From Chitinispirillales bacterium (GTDB lineage Bacteria; Fibrobacterota; Chitinivibrionia; Chitinivibrionales; Chitinispirillaceae): 64,000 bases of DNA. Under the pieces are notes generated by a model, which had not been told where the DNA came from, did not search any database, and saw only the letters and a list, made by a program, of their open reading frames with translations. Positions 7,397 through 16,912 of the stretch are shown here, one piece after another. Each line of letters begins with the position of its first letter. Within the stretch, counting starts at the first letter, position 1. Location of the stretch: assembly GCA_031254105.1 (NCBI GenBank), contig JAIRVB010000011.1, positions 1 through 64,000 on the forward strand. The letters run 5' to 3'. A program made the translations under genes and the position numbers.

Positions 7397-9412
7397 CTAT
7401 TTTTTAATATCTGTCTCCGCATTCTGCATAATTATAAAAACGCCGTTTCTGTTTATTTCCGGCCGTCCGCTCTCTCCCGCTTTCCTTTGTCCGATAAGCC
7501 TGCCGTCGAGGCCGTACACTTTTGCTCCCGGCGGTATCTCTATTTTACCGTTTCGCTGCGTTTTTATTACGCGTCTGGGGGCGGCCGCCTGTGCTGAGCG
7601 TGAATTACCTTTTGCGGCAGATTGTCCGGGCTGATACGAAACAGATGTAACCGCGTCAGGCAGAGCCGCGCTGAGAGCGTATATCATTGCGGTGTTCCAG
7701 TTTATGGCAATTTCGTTGCGGGCGTAGTCGTTTTCGTAGTCATACCAGCAGGTTGCGGGCAGAGAGGCGCATTTTTGCCTGTCTAACTGTGGGGAAGCGA
7801 CAGCGCCGCTGTTATCATCCATGGATTGGCTGGTCGGCCCGCCTACAAGATATCCCGGCCACGTTCTGCCGCTTGCTGCTGAACGGCGGCAGTGAGGTTT
7901 TTGGGGGGGATTGTGGCCCAGCTGGGTAACAAAGGAGCGTCCAAAATAGTTTCTTCCAAGCAGGTGGCTGAGGGCATCCGCAATGGCGTGGCGGTATTTT
8001 ACATCTCCGTTTTCTTTATATGCGGAGTGAAGAATGTACGATGTTCTGGCGACCATTCCGTTTGACCCCCAAACATTGCCTGGATATGTGTTTCCATATC
8101 CGTGCGCTTGACTGGTATTTACAATCCCGTCAGCGGTACTGATAAGCTTGGCCCGGATAGCTTCTACGCGCTGCGGATCTCTTCCCGGTCTTTGGGAATT
8201 AAGATACGTAATGGCGGCTATGGGAGCGACGTTACTCCATTCTATCCGGTTGGTAAGGTTGCCGGCGTTTAAGGAGAGACGGTTTTCCAGATCGTCAAGG
8301 TATTTTGATTCCCCTGTCGCTTCCCACATCTCGGCGGCAGCCCAAAGTCTCTGGTCGCTGTCGCCGCCGCCGTATTGACCGGTTGAAAAAGCGGACTGGT
8401 CAGCGGCTGCAAAACTGCTTGACACAAGCAAGTCGTAGCTGCGTCTTGCTTTTGCTAAACATGAATCCGCAAAAACTCTGTCGTATTGTCTGTAAATTCT
8501 TGAGGCCTGAGCGAGCATCCCCACAAAGCTTCCTGTGGCTGCGGTGCTCCAGGGTACAAAAAATCTTCTGCCTGTTTCCCGTTCTGGCAAAATGTTGCCG
8601 CAAAAGTTAATCGCGGAGAGCTTGTGAGATACTTTGGCCTCGTTGGGGTACTGCATCTTCGCTACCCAGTCAAGGTTCCATTTTACTTCTGTGAGAAAAG
8701 CCGGGATCTGGCCGCTTGCGGACACGGCGATAAGGTTTGTATTGCCGAGTACGTGGCTGAAGTGTTCCCACGCCTTAAGCATCATAGCTACGGAAACCCC
8801 GCTGTTTACAATGTATTTATTGTAGTCTCCGGCGTCATGCCACCCGCCTGCCGCGTCTCTGCGCACGTCAAGACCATCAGATCTTATGTATCTCATGGAA
8901 GCGGTAGCGTCGTCTAAATGGCACGCGCCGTGATTGTATGTGACTCCGTTATAAGAAGCGCGGACTCCTGTGGGAGAACCGCATCTCCAAAGGTACATCC
9001 CAAGCATTAATGTCCTGTAGGCTTCGGTGAAAGCGTCTTGCGCTATTCTGAACGCCGCTGAACGGCCAAAATTGGCGGGCGCGGTTACGCTGATGTAGTA
9101 GCTGCCGGGAGTTGTAAGTTCTGAAAAATCAGCTATCCACAAATTTTCTTTTGTGTCGGAGTTGTGTATAAACTCCCTTATTGTGTCTCTGTATACTACC
9201 GTGTTTGTAGAGGCGTTGTTTACAGTATATATTACTCGGCTCAGTGTGCTGTCGGCAAGGATAGACGCTTTTTTGGGAAAGTCGGGAATAAAACCAACTG
9301 AATTCAACCGGATATTGGGGCTTATCGTTTGGGCGGACAAATTTGAAACTGCCGCTAATATGCAGAAAGTCATAACTGCTGCCGCTGTCCGTTTAAATGC
9401 ACTTGTTTTCAT
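7397..9412 (-). CDS. Secreted GH9 endoglucanase with Ig-like N domain and sorting tail
   Basis: This 671-residue protein hydrolyses beta-1,4 bonds in cellulose or related glucans. Residues 1-28 are a signal peptide. About 30-125 form the CelD_N Ig-like domain usual in one GH9 subgroup. The catalytic (alpha/alpha)6 barrel follows. It shows the DAGD motif at 193-196 (nucleophile-activating and base aspartates), the NPPQKPHCRRS histidine motif and the distal YENDYARNEIA segment with the catalytic glutamate. After about residue 600 there is a serine/alanine/glutamine linker and a last 45 residues (KIEIPPGAKVYGLDGRLI...) of the type found at the C termini of secreted Fibrobacter and T9SS-like proteins. 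The catalytic parts look intact. The oligosaccharide-type ABC importer starts 390 bases away on the other strand. Confidence 0.9.
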   Translation of the reverse strand: MKTSAFKRTAAAVMTFCILAAVSNLSAQTISPNIRLNSVGFIPDFPKKASILADSTLSRVIYTVNNASTNTVVYRDTIREFIHNSDTKENLWIADFSELTTPGSYYISVTAPANFGRSAAFRIAQDAFTEAYRTLMLGMYLWRCGSPTGVRASYNGVTYNHGACHLDDATASMRYIRSDGLDVRRDAAGGWHDAGDYNKYIVNSGVSVAMMLKAWEHFSHVLGNTNLIAVSASGQIPAFLTEVKWNLDWVAKMQYPNEAKVSHKLSAINFCGNILPERETGRRFFVPWSTAATGSFVGMLAQASRIYRQYDRVFADSCLAKARRSYDLLVSSSFAAADQSAFSTGQYGGGDSDQRLWAAAEMWEATGESKYLDDLENRLSLNAGNLTNRIEWSNVAPIAAITYLNSQRPGRDPQRVEAIRAKLISTADGIVNTSQAHGYGNTYPGNVWGSNGMVARTSYILHSAYKENGDVKYRHAIADALSHLLGRNYFGRSFVTQLGHNPPQKPHCRRSAASGRTWPGYLVGGPTSQSMDDNSGAVASPQLDRQKCASLPATCWYDYENDYARNEIAINWNTAMIYALSAALPDAVTSVSYQPGQSAAKGNSRSAQAAAPRRVIKTQRNGKIEIPPGAKVYGLDGRLIGQRKAGESGRPEINRNGVFIIMQNAETDIKK

Positions 9413-9798
9413 ACGTTCTCCCTAAAATTATTGAGGATCATGATTGAGATTTTCTTAACCCAGTAATATAATTCCAGCTAATTAGGAGAGCGGATTTTTT
9501 ATTGATCCGGAAATTATGCGGATTATAGAATACGGGAATATATCAAAACATTCAAAGTGCATAGAAAAACTGTCTCAATTCATATCGTTTTATTTTAGTG
9601 TTGAATAGCTGAATTACAAAAACCATTTACAACCTCCTAAAAAAGATTGCCTTTGATCCCTCCCAAACGTATTTTCCTTTTTATATAGGAAATTTTATTT
9701 TTTTGTTGTAACTGAAATTATTTACTGTGCACTTGAAAAACATTAATTTATAATATCTTTAAAGAAACCTTAAGCCGGGAAAAGGAATAGAGAAAGGT
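9413..9798. other. Divergent intergenic region with a possible 24-codon ORF
   Basis: This gap separates the divergent GH9 and ABC-transporter genes and should hold both promoters; I see no clear consensus pair. On the minus strand a 24-codon frame (9552-9626, starting MVFVIQLFNTK) has a perfect AGGAGGT site at 9632-9638. It might be a leader peptide or small protein, or a chance match. Confidence 0.3.
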
Positions 9799-11601
9799 AT
9801 GATGAGGTCATCGTGTTTAAAAGTGTTGGCGGTTGGGGCGCTGCTCCTTGGTTTGGTATCATGTGGCGGCAGTTCGGGCGGGGAGGCGGGATTTCCACGT
9901 TCTAAGACTTTGTATCTGGCGGGATCGCAGTGGGGTGATCCTAACACGTTTAATCCGCTTGTGGAGAACTGGCAGGCAGCGTGGCCGGTAAATGACCGCT
10001 TTAACCTGATGTACGAACCGCTTATTACCTATAATTCACTCAACGGAAAATTTGAGCCGCTTCTCGGTACGCTTGTCTCAAGCGATCCCGATAAAGTAGT
10101 TGTTGATATCAACCCGGCGGCAAAGTGGAGCGACGGGCAGCCTGTTACCTCAGCGGATGTCAAGTTTGTCTTTGAGATCGGCCGCCGTTTCAGAAACGCG
10201 GCTACCGCTTTTGCGATTGATTTTACTAAAGAGATTCTGGCAGAGAAGCTCGAAAACGGCGGCGAGCGTCTTACATTTGTTGTTAATAAAGAGAGCCGCA
10301 ACAATCCGCTTGTTATTCTTGATCATTTACAGGCGATTCGTATTGTTCCCGCCCATGTGTTTGAGAAACTGCTTTCTGATAACGGCAATGATCTGAGCGC
10401 TGTTCAGAAGCTCAAGATCGATAAGGATCCTGTTGTAACGGGTCCTTACAATCTCGAAAATTACACTAACGAAAGAATTGTGCTCAAGCGCCGCGCCGAT
10501 TACTGGGGCAACGATGTCCTTTACGGCGGTAAGGAGCCGGCTCCGGAGTTTATTATTCACCCTATATATAAAAATAACGACCATTTCGCTATCGCTCTTC
10601 AGCAGGGCAAGCTTGACGCTTCGCAGACATTTATGCCCAGAATCTGGCTCAAAAAGAAAGATGGCGTAAAGACCTGGTATGATGACGCGCCTTACTTTGT
10701 TCCCGGTACGATGCCGCTTCTTGTTATCAATACAACTAAGGCTCCTCTTAACGATAAGAACTTCCGCCGCGCTATGGCCGCGGCTATCAACTACAACGAT
10801 ATTAAGGAGCTTGCGGTTTCAAACTACGCTTCGGATTTGGAGCCCGGTCTTATTATGAACCAGGGGCTTGAGAAGAAGTTTTTCAGCGCTGAGGACGCCG
10901 CTGAGTTTGGCGTGAAGCATGATCCTGAACTTGCGAAGAAGATTCTGGCTGACGCAGGGTATAAGTCAGTTTTAAAAGCGGACGGCACTCTTGACCACAT
11001 GCTTGACAAAAATGGAAACCGTCTGCCCACACTCTCTATTATGGTTCCCGCTGGCTGGTCAGACTGGGAAGCTATGGTTAAGCTTGCCGAAAAGAGCCTG
11101 CGCGCAGCGGGTATTGACGTACGCGAGGGGCCTGTTGACGCGGGTATCTACTGGTCTTCGCACGGTCCCGGAAATTTTGACATCGTAATGCGTAAGCTTG
11201 CCGAAAACGTCACTCCGTCTCTTCCCTGGGGTCGTTTTGAGGCTGTTATGTCTACGCGTAACTGGCTGCCTGTGGGCGGAGACAACTGGATGAGTGAGAA
11301 CCAGGGTCGTTACAATCAGCCCGGAACTCCCGAATACAGGCCTGAGGTAGATAGTTTACTTAAAGCAATTCCGACTATTTCCGACGAAGCGCAGCTGGCG
11401 GCGGCCTATCGCGAGCTTAATAAGATTTTCATGCAGGATCAGCCTGTAATTCCGTTGTGTTATCTGCCTGAACAGTTTTACCAGTTCAGCGCGAAGCAGT
11501 GGAAAAACTGGCCTACCTCAGACAATCCTTACGCCCCTCCTCTTCTGCCCTGGGTAGGAGCGAGCACGAAAATTCTGTGGAATCTACAGTTGGCTAAGTA
11601 A
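9799..11601 (+). CDS. ABC transporter substrate-binding lipoprotein, family 5
   Basis: This 600-residue protein carries a lipoprotein signal, with LVSC as the lipobox at about residues 19-22, and is therefore tethered outside the inner membrane. It has the family 5 (SBP_bac_5) layout: FNLMYEPLITYNS near the N terminus, the KWSDGQPVTSADV segment near residue 110, and the FRRAMAAAINY hinge segment near residue 325. The family binds oligopeptides, nickel or, in cellulose users such as Thermotoga, cello- and manno-oligosaccharides. The large size and the neighbouring GH9 gene favour an oligosaccharide ligand, but this is inference. It heads a five-gene operon with two permeases and two ATPases. 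Confidence 0.88.
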   Translation: MMRSSCLKVLAVGALLLGLVSCGGSSGGEAGFPRSKTLYLAGSQWGDPNTFNPLVENWQAAWPVNDRFNLMYEPLITYNSLNGKFEPLLGTLVSSDPDKVVVDINPAAKWSDGQPVTSADVKFVFEIGRRFRNAATAFAIDFTKEILAEKLENGGERLTFVVNKESRNNPLVILDHLQAIRIVPAHVFEKLLSDNGNDLSAVQKLKIDKDPVVTGPYNLENYTNERIVLKRRADYWGNDVLYGGKEPAPEFIIHPIYKNNDHFAIALQQGKLDASQTFMPRIWLKKKDGVKTWYDDAPYFVPGTMPLLVINTTKAPLNDKNFRRAMAAAINYNDIKELAVSNYASDLEPGLIMNQGLEKKFFSAEDAAEFGVKHDPELAKKILADAGYKSVLKADGTLDHMLDKNGNRLPTLSIMVPAGWSDWEAMVKLAEKSLRAAGIDVREGPVDAGIYWSSHGPGNFDIVMRKLAENVTPSLPWGRFEAVMSTRNWLPVGGDNWMSENQGRYNQPGTPEYRPEVDSLLKAIPTISDEAQLAAAYRELNKIFMQDQPVIPLCYLPEQFYQFSAKQWKNWPTSDNPYAPPLLPWVGASTKILWNLQLAK

Positions 11602-11633
11602 AACAGTTAGTAAAGCAGAAAGGCTAACTAAAA

Positions 11634-12719
11634 ATGTTAAAACAGTATCCGACATTAAGGTTTATCCTGATGAGGGGGGGGTGGTATTTTATCACCTTCC
11701 TTGTCGCGGTAACGATTAATTTTTACTTGCCGCGTCTTGGGAAACATAACCCGGTTGACATTATAATGGGTAAGTCGGGCTCCGGTATGAGTACCGAAGA
11801 CGCCCGTATAAAAGAAGAGATGTACCTTCAGGAGTTTGGACTTGTAAAAGTCTCAGGCAGCGGCGCAACGCGCGAAATTGTCCGTGACTCTGAGGGAAAG
11901 CCTGTAAGAACTACAGGTTTTGAGCAGTTTGTCACCTATATCGGGATGTGTCTCAAGGGCGATCTTGGGACTTCGTTCCAGAAGTATCCTAAGAAGGTGG
12001 TAGACGTAATAAAGGAAGCAGTGCCGTGGACGCTTGCGCTTCAGATACCTACGATCATCTGCGGATGGATCGTGGGTAACGTGCTTGGCGCTATGGCGGC
12101 TTACAGGCGGGGGATTTTTGACAAGGTGTTTTTCCCGTTTGCTTTGGGGTTGAGCGCGTTTCCGTTTTTTGTGTTCGGGATGCTTTTGGTTTACTTTTTT
12201 GCGGTTGGATTTCATTGGTTCCCGGCGATGGGGGGGTACGCGAATAATGTTATCCCAAGCTTCTCGTTTGAGTTTTTCTCATCTGCCGCGCACCATTATG
12301 TTCTGCCTTTCTTTTCGATATTTTTGATTTTGGCGGGCGGTCAGGCTATAGGTATGCGTTCGATGGGTATCTATGAGCTTGGCACCGACTATATCAAGTA
12401 CGCGAAGTGGCTTGGGCTCAAGGAGAGCAAGGTGCTTGCTTATCTTTTCAGAAACGCGATGCTGCCGCAGATCACCGGTCTCGCGCTTTCTTTGGGTGTG
12501 ATGATAGGAGGCGCTTTGATCACTGAGATGATATTCTCGTATCCGGGACTTGGAATGGCGATGTTGACCGCTATACAGAACAACGATTATCCGATGATCC
12601 AGGGTGTTACGCTCATAATAACAACATCGGTTCTTATAGCAAACTTTACTGTTGACGTCCTTATAGGATTCCTTGATCCCCGTGTCAAGGCCGGTCTTCA
12701 GATTGGGAAGGGGAACTAA
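11634..12719 (+). CDS. ABC importer permease 1 (DppB/OppB family)
   Basis: This 361-residue inner-membrane permease has one N-terminal transmembrane helix, a roughly 100-residue periplasmic-type segment and five further helices. The EAA-like cytoplasmic loop is at YAKWLGLKESKVLAYLFRNAMLP, with the conserved glycine, and contacts the ATPases. The long insert after the first helix is typical of OppB-like subunits. It follows the binding protein by 32 bases and precedes the second permease by 3 bases, so the genes are co-translated. Confidence 0.88.
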   Translation: MLKQYPTLRFILMRGGWYFITFLVAVTINFYLPRLGKHNPVDIIMGKSGSGMSTEDARIKEEMYLQEFGLVKVSGSGATREIVRDSEGKPVRTTGFEQFVTYIGMCLKGDLGTSFQKYPKKVVDVIKEAVPWTLALQIPTIICGWIVGNVLGAMAAYRRGIFDKVFFPFALGLSAFPFFVFGMLLVYFFAVGFHWFPAMGGYANNVIPSFSFEFFSSAAHHYVLPFFSIFLILAGGQAIGMRSMGIYELGTDYIKYAKWLGLKESKVLAYLFRNAMLPQITGLALSLGVMIGGALITEMIFSYPGLGMAMLTAIQNNDYPMIQGVTLIITTSVLIANFTVDVLIGFLDPRVKAGLQIGKGN

Positions 12720-12722
12720 GGG

Positions 12723-13556
12723 ATGAAAATTCTAAAAAATCTGCTCAAATCGCCTATGTTTATTATTGGGGCGGGATTGTTTTTTGGTACGCTTTTAATT
12801 GCGCTCATCGGGCCCATTGTTTACAATATGACAATGGACAGGGTGGGGGCGCAGTACGCCGCCCCGGGGGGCGGGTACCTGCTTGGACTTGATGACCTGG
12901 GGCGCGATTATGTCTCTCTTCTGCTCTCCGGTCTTCGTTCATCGTTGTATGTGGGATTTTTGGCGGGGATCATCGCTACTACTATCGGGACTCTTATTGG
13001 GATTTACGGAGGGTTCAGAGGCGGTTTGGTTGATGATCTTCTCAACATGATGACTAATCTCTTTGTAGTGATACCGCAGTTGGTCATCCTCATCCTCATC
13101 AGCGCAAGTCTTCAGGAAGGCCGTTCACTCACGCTCATTGGCGTGATCATTGGGCTTACCGGGTGGACATGGAGCGCCCGCGCGGTCCGCGCTCAGGCTA
13201 GCGCTCTAAAGAGCAAGGATCACATCTCTCTTGCGAAACTTAACGGAGACAATACCTTGCGAGTGCTTTTAGTTCATATTCTGCCATATATCTTTTCGTA
13301 TGTGTTTATGGTGTTTATTATACAGGTGGCATCGGGGATTTTGTCGGAGTCGGCGATTTCGATGATCGGTTTGGGGCCGCTTGACACGGTTTCTTTGGGT
13401 ACGATTTTAAATCAGGCCAAAAATACCGGCGCGCTGGGTGATGGTGTGTGGTGGGCGTTTATGCCCGCGACCGCAACGATCACTGTTATCGTGTTTGCGT
13501 TGTATCTTCTTAACACGTCAATGGACGGCGTCTTCAATCCACGCTTACGTAAGTAA
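12723..13556 (+). CDS. ABC importer permease 2 (DppC/OppC family)
   Basis: This 277-residue protein has an N-terminal helix (about 13-33), the LLGLDDLGRDYVSLLLSG segment that is a hallmark of DppC/OppC permeases, and five more helices. The EAA loop reads ALKSKDHISLAKLNGDN. It pairs with the preceding permease to form the membrane channel. It is spaced 3 bases from the gene before and 11 bases from the ATPase after. Confidence 0.88.
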   Translation: MKILKNLLKSPMFIIGAGLFFGTLLIALIGPIVYNMTMDRVGAQYAAPGGGYLLGLDDLGRDYVSLLLSGLRSSLYVGFLAGIIATTIGTLIGIYGGFRGGLVDDLLNMMTNLFVVIPQLVILILISASLQEGRSLTLIGVIIGLTGWTWSARAVRAQASALKSKDHISLAKLNGDNTLRVLLVHILPYIFSYVFMVFIIQVASGILSESAISMIGLGPLDTVSLGTILNQAKNTGALGDGVWWAFMPATATITVIVFALYLLNTSMDGVFNPRLRK

Positions 13557-13567
13557 ATGGGAGCGTT

Positions 13568-14539
13568 ATGGCTATATTTGAAGTAGAAAAACTTGGTCTT
13601 CACTATCTGACCCGCTTCGGTCAGAAAATACACGCGGTCACCGATGTATCCTTTTCTATGGATCAGGGTGAGATTCTTGGGATTGCCGGCGAGTCGGGAT
13701 GCGGCAAATCCACACTGGTAAACGGGCTCATGGGGCTTTTCATCCCGCCGCTCTATCCGACATGCGGAGATGTGCGCGTGGACGGGGAGTCGCTCATGAA
13801 CCGTACACCGGAAGATGTGCGCCAAAATGTTCTATCCCGCAAGGTGTCCATGATACCTCAGGGAGCGTTCAACGCGCTTAATCCTACACGCAAGGTCAAG
13901 GATATCGCGGCAGATGTTATGGCCGCTCACATGAAGGGCATTGATAAAAAGCAGATTTATGAGCGGTTGATTGAGAGATTTAATCTTTTTGGGATGGATA
14001 CCAAGCGCGTACTGAACTCTCACCCCATTCAGCTTACTGCCGGGGAGAGGCAGCGTTCGGTTATCGGTATCTCCACACTGCTCAACCCGCAGATGGTCAT
14101 CGCCGACGAGCCGACCTCAGCTCTTGACGTGACTACACAAAAGGTAGTTATCAAGATGATCTTTGATCTGCTTGAGAAGGGCATTTTTTCGACGATGATC
14201 TTTATCACCCACGAATTGCCGCTTCTGCGTCACGTGGCTGACAACATCGCTATTATGTATGCCGGAGAGATCGTTGAGAAGGGAACAGCGGAGCAGGTCG
14301 TTTTTGATCCGCGCCATCCTTATACGAAAGCTTTGATGGGCGCGATGCTCAGTGCTGAGCCGGGGCAGAAGCAGCGTAAGCCGACGGCTATTGAGGGCGC
14401 GCCGCCCAATTTAGCTAAGCCTATTGAGGGGTGCCGTTTTGCGGAGCGCTGCCCGTCGGCGAAGCCGGAGTGTAAACAGAAAAAACAGGAGATACGAATT
14501 GTCGGCGACAGGCAGGTGAGGTGCGACTATGCAGAGTAA
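13568..14539 (+). CDS. ABC importer ATPase 1 (DppD/OppD family)
   Basis: This 323-residue ATPase has Walker A GESGCGKST at about residues 40-48, a Q-loop at MIPQGAFN, a signature that reads LTAGERQR instead of the usual LSGGERQR, and Walker B VIADEPTSALD. The C-terminal oligopeptide/dipeptide transporter extension holds C-x5-C-x5-C (CRFAERCPSAKPEC), as in DppD-like subunits that bind an Fe-S cluster or stabilise the tail. The LTAG variant suggests that one of the two ATP sites is weakened, a known feature of some heteromeric ABC importers. Its last 11 bases overlap the next gene. Confidence 0.88.
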   Translation: MAIFEVEKLGLHYLTRFGQKIHAVTDVSFSMDQGEILGIAGESGCGKSTLVNGLMGLFIPPLYPTCGDVRVDGESLMNRTPEDVRQNVLSRKVSMIPQGAFNALNPTRKVKDIAADVMAAHMKGIDKKQIYERLIERFNLFGMDTKRVLNSHPIQLTAGERQRSVIGISTLLNPQMVIADEPTSALDVTTQKVVIKMIFDLLEKGIFSTMIFITHELPLLRHVADNIAIMYAGEIVEKGTAEQVVFDPRHPYTKALMGAMLSAEPGQKQRKPTAIEGAPPNLAKPIEGCRFAERCPSAKPECKQKKQEIRIVGDRQVRCDYAE

Positions 14540-15311
14540 CAATATTTTCACCGCTGTAAACAGCGTCTGTTCATTTGGCCACGGCAAAAAGCTTGTAAGA
14601 GCTGTGGATGATGTGACATTCCATATCGCCGATGAGGAGATAGTCTCTATTGTAGGCGGTTCGGGGTGCGGCAAAAGCGTTCTTGCCAAGATGATGCTTG
14701 GACTGCATTATCCGTCAGCGGGGACGTTCCTTTACAAAGACAAGCCTATCACCGATCACTGCGTTCACTGGCGTGAGGTGCAGGCAGTGTTTCAGGATCC
14801 GTTCAGCTGCTTTAACCAGTTTTTTCCTATCCGCAACCAGCTCAAGGCTGCCTTTGGTATTTACAAAGACAAACCATCAAACAAGGAGATGGAAGAACGG
14901 GTAGACCAGGCGCTTCTCGCTGTAAACGTCAAGCCGTCAGAGGTTGAGGGCAAGTACCCCTTCGAGCTCTCAGGCGGTCAGATGCAGCGTATGCTTTTAG
15001 CGCGCATCTTCGTTCTCCGCCCGAAAGTTCTTATAGCCGACGAGCCGACAAGTATGGTTGACGCCTGCGTACGCGCGAATATCCTTGACTATCTGATGAA
15101 ACTCAAGGAAGAGTTGAAAATGACGATCGTGTTTATCACTCACGACATCGGATTAGCCTATTACGTAAGTAACCGCATCTTTATCATGCATAAAGGCAAG
15201 ATCATAGAGCAGGGCACACCCGATGAGGTCACGCAGTCGCCAAAGAGCGAACATACGATACAGTTGTTAGAGGATATTCCGGAAATTAACAGGGAATGGA
15301 TCAAGGCGTAA
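14529..15311 (+). CDS. ABC importer ATPase 2 (DppF/OppF family)
   Basis: This 260-residue ATPase has Walker A GGSGCGKSV at about residues 41-49, a Q-loop at AVFQDPFS, a canonical signature LSGGQMQR and Walker B VLIADEPTSMVD, followed by the ITHD switch histidine. It lacks the long C-terminal cysteine extension of its partner. Together with 13568-14539 it should form the ATP-hydrolysing dimer. The start overlaps the end of the previous gene, as is common in operons. Confidence 0.88.
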   Translation: MQSNNIFTAVNSVCSFGHGKKLVRAVDDVTFHIADEEIVSIVGGSGCGKSVLAKMMLGLHYPSAGTFLYKDKPITDHCVHWREVQAVFQDPFSCFNQFFPIRNQLKAAFGIYKDKPSNKEMEERVDQALLAVNVKPSEVEGKYPFELSGGQMQRMLLARIFVLRPKVLIADEPTSMVDACVRANILDYLMKLKEELKMTIVFITHDIGLAYYVSNRIFIMHKGKIIEQGTPDEVTQSPKSEHTIQLLEDIPEINREWIKA

Positions 15312-15538
15312 ATCCGCAGGGGAGTTGCGTGCAACGCCCCGGTTCTTGCGCAGGTACAATGCCTGATCACAGTATATGGCTGCGCGGGAAGAGATTGGGT
15401 TGGCCGTTGTATGAGTGTCAGGTCATGTGTCCGTGAATTTTAAGGGCGCGAGGATAAGGGCGTTGCACGCAACGCCCGTACAGGGAATTATGGGTAGGGG
15501 TAGGGCTTGTCCCTGCCATTTTTATATCAGGGAAAAAT
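15312..15538. repeat. Intergenic region with two REP-like palindromes
   Basis: Two related palindromes lie here: GGGG-AGTTGC-GT-GCAAC-GCCCC at 15319-15340 and GGGCGTTGC-AC-GCAACGCCC at 15458-15477, the latter followed by GTACAGGG. Matching copies are found at 39748-39769 and 42796-42815. Position and form fit bacterial REP sequences. Confidence 0.6.
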
Positions 15539-16765
15539 ATGGCGCGGATTTCTGCGCCAAAATCAGCAGGCAGCATTATGGTTCGTTACAACATCGATGA
15601 AGTAAATGAAGAGATGATTCTTGGGGAGTCAATATTTTTGCCCTCAGGGGAGATGCTTCTTGCGGCCGGGTATCAGATTAAAGAGAGGTACCGCGAGCGG
15701 CTCAAGCAGATGGGTTACACCTCTGTGCTGGTTCATATTGATGGCACCGAGGATGTAATACCTGATGATACTATAACTCAGGAAACTCAGCGGGAGATGA
15801 CCGTTGCTCTTAACGAGTCGTCAAAGGAGCTTGCAAGCGCCATGGAGCGGTTTCGGGCCCGCAGTAATGAGCATGTCAAGGATGTAATTGCAAAGAACCG
15901 CCAGTATCTCAGTAAATATATCATGACTTCCGGAATGGCCGCGGCGCTGCAAAAATTTATAGATGAAATTGTGAGTCACGGTTCGGTTGTTCTTAATATG
16001 TCGGCAATGCAGCAGGCTCATCCCGCGCTTTTGGGTCATGCCATGAACGTGACGATTACCTCTCTTTGTATCGGCAGGAAGTACAAATTCTCTTATGAAG
16101 AGATGAAGCAGCTTGGAATCGGCGCGCTTCATTACGATATAGGTATGATTGTTACCCCTCCTGAGGTTATCGCAAAGAAACCAAGTCAGCGCAGCGAAGA
16201 GGAGAAGCGGGCTTACGCTCAACATACATCCTTGGGTTATGTTATGCTTACGGAAAACGCGTCGGTTCCCGCTACAAGCGCCGCGGTAGTTTTGCAGCAT
16301 CATGAGCATCAGGACGGAAGCGGTTATCCTTTAAAACTCAAAGGTGACAATGGCCCTCCTCTTAAGGATATCTCGCGGCGCAACATGATTCACCGCTTTG
16401 CCGAAATAGTAATGGTAGCCAATACTTACGATATGCTTACAACTGGCCGGGAAGTAGAAAAGAAGCTTGACATCAGAGACACGATAAGAGAACTTATAAA
16501 AATGAGCGGGACTGCCGCTAACTCTGAAGTCGTTAAAGCCCTTGTGTCAATTGTCCCGCTTTTTCCTGTCGGCGCGCGGGTTCGTATAGTAAACGCGCCT
16601 CGTCCGGAATTTATCGGTTTTATAGCGGTAATCGCAAAAAACAACGCCGAACATTTGGAATCTCCGCAGATTATTCTCTTCCAGTCAAAACACCGTCAGA
16701 AAATCAAACCGATTCTTATTGATCTTGCGAAGCATACGGGATTTGAGCTTGAGCTTTTGGTTTGA
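15539..16765 (+). CDS. HD-GYP-domain protein with altered HD motif
   Basis: The 408-residue protein has an N-terminal region (about 15-90) like that found before many HD-GYP domains, and an HD-GYP domain at about 150-370. HD-GYP proteins usually degrade cyclic di-GMP. The distal motifs are present: QHTSLGY, HHEHQDGSGYP and a later NMIHRFAEIVMVANTYD. However, the core LLHDIGK is LHYDIGM here, so the metal-binding His appears replaced by Tyr, or displaced by one residue. It may be a c-di-GMP receptor or a weakened enzyme. The ATG at 15539 has an AGGGA site; the ATG at 15578 (MVRYNIDEV) fits the family N terminus better. Confidence 0.8.
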   Translation: MARISAPKSAGSIMVRYNIDEVNEEMILGESIFLPSGEMLLAAGYQIKERYRERLKQMGYTSVLVHIDGTEDVIPDDTITQETQREMTVALNESSKELASAMERFRARSNEHVKDVIAKNRQYLSKYIMTSGMAAALQKFIDEIVSHGSVVLNMSAMQQAHPALLGHAMNVTITSLCIGRKYKFSYEEMKQLGIGALHYDIGMIVTPPEVIAKKPSQRSEEEKRAYAQHTSLGYVMLTENASVPATSAAVVLQHHEHQDGSGYPLKLKGDNGPPLKDISRRNMIHRFAEIVMVANTYDMLTTGREVEKKLDIRDTIRELIKMSGTAANSEVVKALVSIVPLFPVGARVRIVNAPRPEFIGFIAVIAKNNAEHLESPQIILFQSKHRQKIKPILIDLAKHTGFELELLV

Positions 16766-16776
16766 GCGGTTTTCTA

Positions 16777-16804
16777 TTGCCATTTTTTTTAATAATGATA
16801 TAAT
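16777..16804 (+). promoter_or_regulatory. Promoter of the SUMF1-type gene
   Basis: TTGCCA (16777-16782), a 16-base spacer and TATAAT (16799-16804) lie 108 bases before the ATG at 16913, leaving a roughly 100-base leader that ends in a strong AAGGAGGT site. Confidence 0.55.
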
Positions 16805-16912
16805 ATAATTAAGAAGCAGTATAGCTTTATTTGCGATTGTGTAAAGAGGCACAAGTAAATTTCCTGCAAGGCATATCTGTGAGTTGGAGTAATCTTCCAG
16901 CAAGGAGGTTGT

